From Methyloprofundus sedimenti (lineage in GTDB: Bacteria > Pseudomonadota > Gammaproteobacteria > Methylococcales > Methylomonadaceae), in assembly GCF_002072955.1 (NCBI RefSeq), contig NZ_LPUF01000006.1, positions 23,785 to 87,784 of the forward strand: a stretch of 64,000 nt of DNA. Direction: 5' to 3'. The translations under genes and the position numbers were made by a program. Each line of letters begins with the position of its first letter. Within the stretch, counting starts at the first letter, position 1. The notes beneath the pieces were generated by a model that was not told the DNA's origin, did not search any database, and worked only from the letters and a program-made list of their open reading frames with translations. Positions 56,848 to 64,000 of this stretch are shown in pieces.

Positions 56848-57654
56848 ATGATACGTATAATTTTTTTACTGTTTCTACCTTTTTTTAGCGCAATGGTATG
56901 TGCGTCTGACATTACATTTACAACAGCAGATAATGCCCAAATTGAGGCTACCTATATAAAACGTGGGCCGCAAGCCATTATTATGGCTCATGGTGTTAAT
57001 TCAGATAAGGATAATTGGGGGAAAATAGCAACACGCTTAGAAGATAAGAATTTTAGTTTATTAATTCTTAACCATAGAGGCTTTGGTAACTCAACTCAAG
57101 GCGATAAGCCCAAGAACTTGTATGAAGATATTCTGGGTGCTATTCGGTATTTGCAACTAAACCATCCGAAACTAGAGAAAATTTTTCTTCTAGGCAGCGG
57201 AATAGGAGGTGCTGCAGTTGCTGATGCCAGTGTCTATGCTGACGAGGGTAGCATTAACCGTATGATTTTAATATCACCGACTAAAATTGCACAACCCGAG
57301 CTTATAAAAGGCTACGTGTTATTTATTACGAATGAAAAGGAAGAGCGCTTTGATGCTATTCTAACTGACTATGAAAAAGCGGCAAATAACCCTAAAAATA
57401 TAGAGGTGTTGCTAGGCTCTGTTGAAGAAGGAGAACGTATCTTTGATACAAAACAGTATCAATTGATTTCTCATATAATTCTGAAGTTTTTTAGACAGGA
57501 TGAATTTACTAAAAAGAAAATACCCATTGAAAATGTACCAGCACCAGCACCAGCACCAGCACCAGCACCAGCACCAGTAGAACCTATACCGACAGCCGTA
57601 GTGCCAGGGCAGAAAATAATCCCCGAACCTGCAGCGAGTGGTGATATTAATTAG
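56848..57654 (+). CDS. exported alpha/beta-hydrolase-fold protein lacking a serine nucleophile, with Pro-Ala tail
   Basis: 268 aa. Signal peptide ending MVCAS. The fold is recognisable from AIIMAHGVNSDKDNW, LLILNHRGFGNS and IFLLGSGIGGAA. In the nucleophile elbow (G-x-S-x-G) the middle position is Gly (GSGIG), so the usual catalytic Ser is absent and the protein is probably not a normal serine hydrolase. A (PA)6-PV tract at about 231-243 comes from a CCAGCA tandem repeat. GGAG site before ATG. It lies between the two inverted IS30 copies. Function unknown. Confidence 0.75.
   Translation: MIRIIFLLFLPFFSAMVCASDITFTTADNAQIEATYIKRGPQAIIMAHGVNSDKDNWGKIATRLEDKNFSLLILNHRGFGNSTQGDKPKNLYEDILGAIRYLQLNHPKLEKIFLLGSGIGGAAVADASVYADEGSINRMILISPTKIAQPELIKGYVLFITNEKEERFDAILTDYEKAANNPKNIEVLLGSVEEGERIFDTKQYQLISHIILKFFRQDEFTKKKIPIENVPAPAPAPAPAPAPVEPIPTAVVPGQKIIPEPAASGDIN
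57538..57576 (+). repeat. hexanucleotide tandem repeat (CCAGCA)n
   Basis: Six units of CCAGCA in frame encode an alternating Pro-Ala stretch in the hydrolase-like protein. Being a multiple of three, length changes would alter the linker, not the frame. Confidence 0.85.
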
Positions 57655-58178
57655 CGTAACAAAATAGTACCTAAATTATATACAGCCACTACCAGGTTAC
57701 TTATTGCCGCTTTGAATGATTCTTATGAATTCGCAATTCGTGAGCAGAGTCCACTATGTGCATGTTAAAAACCGACAAGCATGAATTGCTAGCGAGCAAG
57801 ATCTTGCCGCTTATGCAGCTTGGCTGAAAAATGACTCAAAAAACATATGTAGTAGATTTCAGCCTGGTTATTGATGATCAATTATATGCATCTGCTGTAT
57901 ACGCAGAGAGCTCATAATGCGGTAAGTTTAATGATGCAATCATTGGGCAGTCAGTTGTGCGCTATTTTAATTTTAGCTACAAACGAATGGGACGCTTTGG
58001 TAAGGTCGGTTTAAATCCTGCCTGGCGGAAGGAAAAAGTAAATAAATAATTTAAGTTTACTCTTACTCTGGTTATTGCTAGTTATTGTATCTATTACTCT
58101 ACCAGCTTTAGTTGAAATTTGATGAGCCATTGTATTTCAAATAGAGCCAAAATAATTTTCACAATACTGCTCGAACTA
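57655..58178. other. intergenic region between hydrolase-like gene and ppgK fragment
   Basis: About 520 bp. A short frame near 57953-58048 reads RYFNFSYKRMGRFGKVGLNP and then WRKEKVNK before a stop, which looks like the end of some protein but has no upstream part. I regard it as a possible remnant only. ATTCTTATGAATTCGCAATT at 57718-57737 resembles a sequence at 55551-55570. No other feature is supported. Confidence 0.3.
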
Positions 58179-58789
58179 TTACTTGTGCTTTGACCGCGCG
58201 TATAATGCCGCTCCTACGATGCCTGCTTGGTTTAATAACTGGGCCGGTTTTACCCTGGCTTTCAGTGTCAATAAACTGCTGAACTTATCAAATTTTTTGC
58301 TGGCACCACCGCCTAATATGATCAAATCGGGCCAGAACAAGGCTTCCATATAGCTTAAGTATTTATTCAGGCGTTTTCCCCAGCTTTTCCAGCCTAATTC
58401 TTCGGCCTTACGCACCGTGTCAGACGCAAAATGTTCCCCTTCTTTGCCATTATCCATATACACATGACCTAATTCGCTGTTTGGTAACAATACGCCATCG
58501 GTAAAGAATACTGTGCCCAAACCAGTCCCTATCGTAACCAGTAGTACTACGCCGGATTCACCGGTTCCGGCGCCGAAATTCATTTCCGCGATTCCGGCAG
58601 CATCGGCGTCGTTAAGACAGTAGCATGGACAACCCGTCATTTCGGAAAACAAATGATCGATATTAGTATCGATAAATTCATCAGAAAGGTTGGCTGCCGT
58701 CCGGGCTATACCATGTTGAATAGCAGCGGGAAAACCACAACCGACCGGACCGTTCCAGTCAAAATGCCCGAATTCATATAATAACTGCA

Positions 58790-59838
58790 ACACCTCTTTA
58801 AAGGGTTAGATGGTATAGTTTCCGTTGACTAAAACCTGAAACTAAAAAGAGGTGCTCAATGAACACGTTTAACCATCTAACCCAAGAGGAAAGATTTTAC
58901 ATTTATACGCAACTAAAACAAGGCGTTTCTAAGAATCAAATAGCCATCACATTGGGGCGTCATAAATCGACTATTGGACGTGAAATTACGCGTAATACAG
59001 GTCAGTGTGGTTATCGTTACAAGCAAGCTGAGAGAATAGCTAAACAACGCCATATTGATAAGCCCAAAAACATCAAGATGACGGCTGAGTTACAACAGAT
59101 AATAACGCCTTTAATCAAAGAGAAATGGAGTCCTGACTGTATTTCAGGACGCTTAAAACAACAAGGTAAGGACTCCGTCAGTCATGAGACTATTTACCGT
59201 TATATTTTAGCTAACAAAGCAGCCGGTGGCGATTTGTATACTTATTTGAGGCATCAAGCCAAACCTTATCGTAAGCGATATGGAAAAAATGATTATCGCG
59301 GAACGATACCCAGCCGTGTTGATATTGATGAGCGACCACAAGTGGTTGATGATAAAACGCGTTTAGGTGATTGGGAAGCAGATACTGTTATCGGTAAAGG
59401 ACATAAAGGCGTATTGGTGACGCTGACTGAACGGGTCTCAAAGCTCAACTTCGCCATCTCAATTGAGCGTAAAGAATCTGAATTAACGAAAGAGGCGATT
59501 ATCAATGCTCTTGAGCCTTTTAAACGTTGGGTTCACACGATTACCTTTGATAATGGACGTGAGTTTTGTGGGCATGAAGCCATTGCAAAAACACTCGACT
59601 GCGGCACTTATTTTGCCAAACCGTATCATTCGTGGCAACGAGGTTTAAATGAAAACCACAATGGCTTATTAAGGCAATACTTCCCTAAAAAAGAACCTTT
59701 GGATAAGGTAACTCAAGATGAGGTTGATAGTGCAATTACAGCACTTAATCATCGTCCAAGAAAAGGGTTAAATTACAGAACTCCATGGGAAGTATTTTGC
59801 CAAATAACGGGGGTTGATATAAATAAATCACAGGGTGT
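58790..59838 (+). mobile_element. IS30-family element, copy 2, inside ppgK
   Basis: 1049 bp, ends ACACC and GGTGT, flanked by TGCA at 58786-58789 and 59839-59842. Inserted antisense to ppgK. Confidence 0.88.
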
Positions 59839-59854
59839 TGCATTAATTGCTTGA
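58859..59854 (+). CDS. IS30-family transposase, copy 2
   Basis: 331 aa, identical to copy 1 except Lys for Arg in ERVSKLNF. Same HTH and DDE motifs (LGDWEADTVIGKG; FDNGREF; GLNENHNGLLRQYF). The frame runs 16 bp past the element's right end, so the last few residues (LIA) derive from flanking ppgK DNA. The same holds for copy 1 because it has the same flank. Confidence 0.93.
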   Translation: MNTFNHLTQEERFYIYTQLKQGVSKNQIAITLGRHKSTIGREITRNTGQCGYRYKQAERIAKQRHIDKPKNIKMTAELQQIITPLIKEKWSPDCISGRLKQQGKDSVSHETIYRYILANKAAGGDLYTYLRHQAKPYRKRYGKNDYRGTIPSRVDIDERPQVVDDKTRLGDWEADTVIGKGHKGVLVTLTERVSKLNFAISIERKESELTKEAIINALEPFKRWVHTITFDNGREFCGHEAIAKTLDCGTYFAKPYHSWQRGLNENHNGLLRQYFPKKEPLDKVTQDEVDSAITALNHRPRKGLNYRTPWEVFCQITGVDINKSQGVALIA

Positions 59855-60020
59855 ATTCGCGATGCTTAACCAGCTGGGTAAGTACAGAAGCCACAGCTTC
59901 GGGAGTGGCAGGTTGCGGTGTATCGATACGAAAACGTTCGCCTACGAATTTTCCTGTTCCGGTATCAACAATGGCTCCTTTAATCCCGGAACCGCCGATA
60001 TCTACGCCTAAAATTTTCAT

Positions 60021-60479
60021 GTTAAGTCCTAAAAATGATGGAAATTATCTTCATTGTAAATAAGGAGGCTAACATTGCAAAGCCTTTCAACTTTTTAGCA
60101 AAGCCAGCAGATATTCAGCGTAATCACGGATAAGAAAAATATTGATATGTTTACCAATTTTAGAGAGCAATTTATTCATATTCAAAAAGGGCAAATTAAG
60201 CTTTGAATTATACGATGTCATAAAAACTGTAATGTAGGCTACAAAAGATGTATAAAATTTGCCTATAACCGCTGATTATAGAGGAGCTACTCAATTTATA
60301 TACTGATTTACTTTCATTCAGTTAGCCGTGAAAAAGGTGCTTCTGTCTGTATGTTATTCATTAAATCTTGTTAATATTTAACGAGATTTAAACCCTCTAA
60401 GAGTATAAACTCTTAAATAATGGTCCAAAAATGATAATCACACGGCATAAATAAATTGAACCGTTTCACAAAAGAGCAG
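60021..60479. other. intergenic region between ppgK and the NlpC/P60 gene
   Basis: About 460 bp, AT-rich, no gene supported. The left end must carry the ppgK promoter (minus strand, GGAG-like site absent). Confidence 0.35.
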
Positions 60480-60496
60480 AAGGGGTCTGACCCCTT
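60480..60496. repeat. palindrome AAGGGGTCTGACCCCTT, copy 1
   Basis: 17-bp palindrome with 8-bp arms (AAGGGGTC, GACCCCTT) around T, 22 bp before the NlpC/P60 ATG. A second copy lies just after that gene. GGGGTC(A)GACCCC repeats are common dispersed elements in gammaproteobacteria. Confidence 0.7.
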
Positions 60497-60518
60497 TAGT
60501 TGCTATTTGGGAGTGCGT

Positions 60519-60995
60519 ATGACATACAAAACACTTAAGATTATTTCAGTTACCTCTTTTATTCTATTATTAGCTGGTTGCGCCAATAATAATGTCGCGG
60601 TGAAAACAACTAAAATAGTTGCTACAAACAAAGTGAAGCAGGTTTTATATGCACAGTTTTCTGAATGGAAATCTGTTAAACATCGATTGGGTGGTTTATC
60701 TAAGGATGGTATTGATTGCTCTGGTTTTGTTTACCTTACTTATATTGATAATTTTTCTATTGAGTTACCCCGTACTACTGAGCAGCAAGTAAGAAGTGGC
60801 ATAAAAATTTATTCTCAAGATAACTTAAAGGCAGGTGATTTAGTCTTTTTTAAAACCGGTATATGGCAACGGCATGTCGGTATTTATCTGGAACAAAAGA
60901 AGTTTATGCATGTATCTACTAAGAAAGGTGTATCCATCTCTCACCTAGATAACTCTTACTGGCGAAAAGGTATTGGCAAGCGGTTAGAGTTTTAG
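60519..60995 (+). CDS. NlpC/P60-family lipoprotein (cell-wall hydrolase)
   Basis: 158 aa from the ATG at 60519 (GGGAGTG site). The ATG at 60456 would translate through the palindromic repeat. Lipobox LLAGC. Catalytic Cys in GIDCSGFVYLTY, His in WQRHVGIYL and the third polar residue in FMHVSTKKGV, as in Spr-like peptidoglycan endopeptidases. It probably cleaves cell-wall crosslinks from the outer membrane. Flanked on both sides by the same palindrome. Confidence 0.88.
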   Translation: MTYKTLKIISVTSFILLLAGCANNNVAVKTTKIVATNKVKQVLYAQFSEWKSVKHRLGGLSKDGIDCSGFVYLTYIDNFSIELPRTTEQQVRSGIKIYSQDNLKAGDLVFFKTGIWQRHVGIYLEQKKFMHVSTKKGVSISHLDNSYWRKGIGKRLEF

Positions 60996-61051
60996 GTTCA
61001 TAATGTTGTGGCGTAACGCAATAAATCAACTATATAGTATTTCTCAGCAGA

Positions 61052-61068
61052 AAGGGGTTTGACCCCTT
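61052..61068. repeat. palindrome AAGGGGTTTGACCCCTT, copy 2
   Basis: Same repeat with one base changed (TTT for TCT), 57 bp after the NlpC/P60 stop. A partial third copy with the GACCCCTTTAGTTCTGG end follows at about 61076-61092. Confidence 0.7.
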
Positions 61069-61092
61069 AAGTTCTGGACCCCTTTAGTTCTG

Positions 61093-61290
61093 GGCTCAGC
61101 TTCAGCACTTGCAGAAAAAGGGTATATTGCTGTCTATCCTGTAATAGGGTGGTGGAAAGAGCGAGCCAATTTTGAACGCTGGGGTAAATCGGCTCGTTAT
61201 GCATTAGTTGTCAGTATTAAAACACCGGAAGTGGAAACAGATATTTATACTGCTGTTGAAAACCAAATAGCCGTTCCAGTGACTATTTGA
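61093..61290 (+). pseudogene. C-terminal fragment of an S8 (subtilisin-like) peptidase
   Basis: A 65-codon open stretch without start reads ALAEKGYIAVYPVIGWWKER, NFERWGKSARYALVVSIKTP and TDIYTAVENQIAVPVTI before TGA. This matches my memory of the last part of large bacterial S8 peptidases (WWKxR...RYSLxVSI...DxYTxxxNQI) often encoded beside AAA ATPases in accessory regions. The catalytic domain is missing. The upstream junction coincides with the GGACCCCTTTAGTTCTGG repeat, so the truncation is repeat-associated. Confidence 0.5.
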
Positions 61291-61531
61291 TTTGAAAGTG
61301 CTTTAAACTAATTCTCCTTTAAAAGCCTTATCAAGAATCGCAGGCAGCAAGGCATCCAATTCGGTTTGGTTATCTGCTTGAGCTTTTTTAATGTCGGCCA
61401 CTTTTGCTTGAAGAGAATTGAACCAGAGTTGTTTATCGTAATCAGGAACTGGGACTGTTAATTGTTCTAGCTTTTTTAAACCTAATGTTCGGTTTCGACC
61501 TGCTCCTCCTGGGAAGCGTCTCTTATTTTTT

Positions 61532-62579
61532 GGCTATGTCACCGTAAAGTATGGAATTTCATATAACAAGAGCGTATAAGTAAATAAAGCCCATGTAAAT
61601 TAAGGAGATAGTTATGAAAGCCCCAGAGTTTTTAGAGTTCATTTCCGAAATAAATCAACTTGACCACCATCAACGCACTGTTCTAACGAAAGCACTGGAT
61701 CAACTAGAGGACGAACCTAAGGTTTTTGATTTAATTGAAACAATATTTGATAGCAAAGGTAAATGCCCTCATTGCTCCCATACCGAAAGCCACAGGCATG
61801 GAATAAAAGATGGCCTTCAGCGCTACCGCTGTAAAGCCTGCAAAAAGACATTTAATGCTTTGACAGGAACGCCTCTTGCTCATCTACGCCTCAAGTCAAA
61901 GTGCTTGATTACTTAGGAGCTATCGCAGAATCATTGACTGTCCGGCAGGCAGCTAAAGAAATTAATGTGCATCGAAATACAACCTTTCGATGGCGGCACC
62001 GTTTTTAAGCTGGATTCAGCAGGATCGTCCCAGTGCTCTCATGGCATTACAGAAGCTGATGAAACCTACTTACTTGAGTCACATAAAGGAGAACGCCATC
62101 TCAATCGTCAACCAAGGAAACGAGGGGCTGTGCGACTAAGCGAGGGATTTCTGATGAGCAAATTTGCATTTTAATTGCTCGTGATCGCTCAAAACAAACC
62201 GTAGATTTTGTGACAGGTAATGGCCCAATAAGCAAAATTGTTCTTGATACGCATTAAAGCCAATACTAGACCAGGATGCCCTCCTTGTGAGTGATAGCAA
62301 TCCAACTTATGGTGCATTTTGTAAAGCTGAAAAAGTATCTCATGAAATCGTTAACATGAGTCAAGGGCAGCGGGTGACTAAAGGGGCCTATCATATACAA
62401 AATGTCAATGCATACCACCACCGTTTTAAATCATGGCTAGACCGCTTTCATGTGTAGCCACCAAGTATTTACCTAATTATTGGCTTGGTGCAGAATTATG
62501 GATCGGAACCACAATCTAACCCCTGAGCAATTGTTACATTCTGCTCTGGTGATTTTCAATACTTAACGGTGACATAGCC
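61532..62579 (+). mobile_element. IS1595-family element, degenerate, inserted in hsdS
   Basis: 1048 bp with inverted ends GGCTATGTCACCGT (from 61532) and ACGGTGACATAGCC (to 62579). The 8-bp target duplication TATTTTTT lies at 61524-61531 and 62580-62587, the length expected for IS1595. It splits hsdS between the DEGIEK and FPGGAGRNR codons. Confidence 0.9.
61614..62520 (+). pseudogene. IS1595-family transposase, frameshifted
   Basis: The first 100 codons are open and give the zinc-ribbon part (CPHCSHTESHRHGIKDGLQRYRCKACKKTF). Then frame changes are needed to read YLGAIAESLTVRQAAKEINV, HRNTTFRWRHRF, GITEADETYLLESHKGERHL (catalytic D/E) and VNAYHHRFKSWLDRFH. Not functional on its own. Confidence 0.85.
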
Positions 62580-63502
62580 TATTTTTTCGATACCTTCATC
62601 AGTTAAAAATAGAAACAAAGAAAATCAGACGTTGTTATTTTATCTTGGGAACACAGGTAATAAAACGGTGTGACCTGTACGGTTTTTATCTCCTTTTTAA
62701 CGACCGCGATTGCCCCTTCCCATGCAAAAACATTACTAAATATCAGATCACCAGGAAGAATGTGATAAAGTTTTTTCGTTCCTACATCATACCATTCAAA
62801 ACTGGTTTATGAAAGGTGCCTTACCAAACGACCTGACACCTAATTCTGGATATTCACCGTCAATTCCGATTTCAATTTTACGGCGCACAATTGGACTTAC
62901 CTGCTCCATAGTTTGATATTCAGCACCTTCAATATTTGGTGAAAGGCACTTGATAGCATTGCTTGAGCATCATCTAAAACTTCTTGGCGAAGTCGCTTAG
63001 CGTCATTGATTTTTTGGACACAGACTGAATATTGGAAACGATTGATTGTTGCTCGTCAATTGAGGGTAAAGGTAATGTAAGTTTAGAAAAAAATTCCTTA
63101 TATCGGTTTCGGGTTCCAGGAGTAGAGCCAGAACAATCTGCCTCTACATGTTTTGGATATGAGGTAACGCAAACCAATAAACTAATATTCTGAATTATTT
63201 TTTCATTATCAAGATTAAAAATGGGAAATTCATTGGATACATAACAGCCATCCATTTCTGCTGGAATGAGACCAAATGATCCCTGCCAAGCAATAAACGA
63301 CTGTATATAAAATCACCTTGCTTGACTTTATTGAGTTTGCTTGCTGAAACTTCAGTTCCTTGTTTTGTTTCTCGTATAAACGGTCCAGCAATACGAGAAC
63401 GCATTCCTACAATTGATACTCTTTTTCTGGATCAACTTGTTCAAATCGATCTATTTGTTGAACAAAATCTCGAACTCGATGTTCTTTTGCTAATTCTTCC
63501 AT

Positions 63503-64000
63503 CTTTTTAAGAGAGTAAAGTTTGAATATTTGCAAAATTTCGAGAACATGTTGTTCTTTTTCAATAATACTATTGCCAATTCTATCGGTGCTCTATGCTC
63601 CAGAGCCTCTAGGCTATGCGGGTTTTTATATCCAGATTAACGCTGATCAATTGCTGTTTATCATCATATTTCAATATTTCCTGTGCAGTAGTTTTCCGGC
63701 GAATTGATCACTTCCCGTTTTGCCACCATTTCAGGCAATAGTAAATTCATCTGTTTGAATGGGCTTGGTTTGGTGTATTTTTGCGGCCTTCTGGGGTAGG
63801 AATCTGGTAATACCAAATATCCTGTGTTGGCCCGAACGATCAAAAAACAATAAATTAGCTGGAATATCGGTATAGGGAGCAAATACACCTTCCGGTAGGC
63901 GGACGATGGTATGCAGATTAAAGTTTTTCAGTAGTTCTTCTTTTATTCGCGCGGCTACACCGTCACCAAACAAAGTGCCGTTGGGAACAACAACAGCTGC
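63503..64000 (-). pseudogene. hsdM: type I restriction-modification methylase HsdM, C-terminal part, broken and cut by window edge
   Basis: From the right edge the minus strand reads VVVPNGTLFGDGVAARIKEE and LHTIVRLPEGVFAPYTDIPA then NLLFFDRSG, the region after the NPPF/Y catalytic motif in HsdM. The frame then shifts repeatedly (DIWYYQIPTPEGRK in one frame, KPIQTDEFTIA and REVINSPENYCTG in others), later LDIK and a frame with EALEHR and IIEKEQHVLEILQ, the usual HsdM end. Several indels mean it is not functional unless they are assembly errors. The N-terminal part lies outside the window. Confidence 0.8.

Larger units (their letters stand above)
58761..59863 (+). repeat. 1.1-kb inverted repeat, copy 2 (partner 55652-56754)
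   Basis: Inverted duplicate of 55652-56754 including ~25 bp of ppgK sequence on each side of the IS30. Recombination between the copies would invert the 2 kb between them, carrying the hydrolase-like gene and the ppgK 3' part. Confidence 0.85.
58179..60020 (-). pseudogene. ppgK: polyphosphate glucokinase (ROK family), split by IS30
   Basis: The N-terminal part (60020 to about 59843) has the ROK phosphate-binding motif MKILGVDIGGSGIKGAIVD and ends KHREFKQLMQ. The C-terminal part (58785 to 58179) resumes LLYEFGHFDWNGPVGCGFP, has the catalytic CLNDADAAGIAEM and VTIGTGLGTVFF and ends normally. The IS30 copy 2 lies in between in opposite orientation. Without it, and one copy of TGCA, the codons join in frame. 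The enzyme phosphorylates glucose with polyphosphate or ATP. As it stands the gene is disrupted. Confidence 0.88.
61303..63502 (-). pseudogene. hsdS: type I restriction specificity subunit HsdS, broken
   Basis: Pieces in different minus-strand frames form one HsdS: VRDFVQQIDRFEQVDPEKEY, SRIAGPFIRETKQGTEVSAS, GDFIYSRLL, then AEMDGCYVSNEFPIFNLDN, LPLPSIDEQQSIVSNIQS, KRLRQEVLDDAQAMLSSAFH, EIGIDGEYPELGVRSFGK, LYHILPGDLIFSNVFAWEGA and finally TLGLKKLEQLTVPVPDY to LLPAILDKAFKGELV at 61303. These are two target-recognition regions with the usual helical spacers. At least five single-base frameshifts plus the IS1595 insertion (61532-62579) disrupt it. It would have given DNA target specificity to the R-M complex. 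Confidence 0.85.

Noticed and set aside
57953..58048. Possible short protein end (RYFNFSYKRMGRFGKVGLNP)
   Set aside because: No start, no family and upstream frame closed. At most a remnant.

Overview
The window looks like a gammaproteobacterial chromosome segment. It carries gamma-type housekeeping genes (pssA, leuA, rimI, ubiB and a ubiF-like gene, hslO, queC, grxC, kbp) and many lipoproteins with clear lipoboxes, mostly AT-rich by eye. A methanotroph-like (Methylococcales) origin would fit, but nothing here proves it. No rRNA, tRNA or CRISPR array was seen.

Layout. 1-5.4 kb: the tail of an M20 peptidase, a secreted esterase, a GH63-type glucosidase and a frameshifted membrane-anchored protein. 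5.5-6.9 kb: a fresh ISL3 element with an exact 8-bp target duplication. 7-20.6 kb: conserved core genes (M16 protease, ATP-grasp protein, pssA, leuA, family-4 UDG, rimI, a frameshifted NodB-type deacetylase, a ubiB-like kinase, nadE). 20.8-24 kb: a GC-richer island with a quinol-type nitric oxide reductase, followed by a reductase pseudogene and a transposase scrap. 24-29.5 kb: a minus-strand cluster of beta-propeller, OsmC, DUF1641, SQR-like flavoprotein, ferredoxin, DUF4242, rhodanese and a NemR-like TetR regulator. The cluster has repeated GACCrGTC operators, one lying exactly between the -35 and -10 of the tetR promoter. 29.6-33.8 kb: an IS4 element, a decayed katG and an IS3 element. 33.8-48.6 kb: adenine deaminase-like gene, a NERD protein paired with a cold-shock/excalibur membrane protein, hslO, queC, ubiF-like, yadH-like, DUF4398/OmpA lipoproteins, a two-domain VOC lipoprotein, DUF937, kbp, a CAP-domain protein and grxC.

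48.7-55.3 kb is the most interesting part: a four-gene SMC-like operon (1239-aa ATPase, MksE-like, MksF/kleisin-like, Toprim-like protein). I read it as a divergent Wadjet/Mks-type anti-plasmid condensin in the order C-B-A-D. A palindromic repeat supplies the stop codon of the third gene and separates off the nuclease gene.

55.4-64 kb is a decaying accessory region. It contains two near-identical inverted IS30 copies (one splitting a polyphosphate glucokinase gene), a hydrolase lacking its nucleophile, an NlpC/P60 lipoprotein bracketed by GGGGTC/GACCCC palindromes, the last ~65 codons of an S8 peptidase, and a type I restriction-modification locus (hsdM-hsdS) broken by frameshifts and a degenerate IS1595-family element. 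The combination resembles a defence island in which the SMC-type system is intact and the R-M system is dead.
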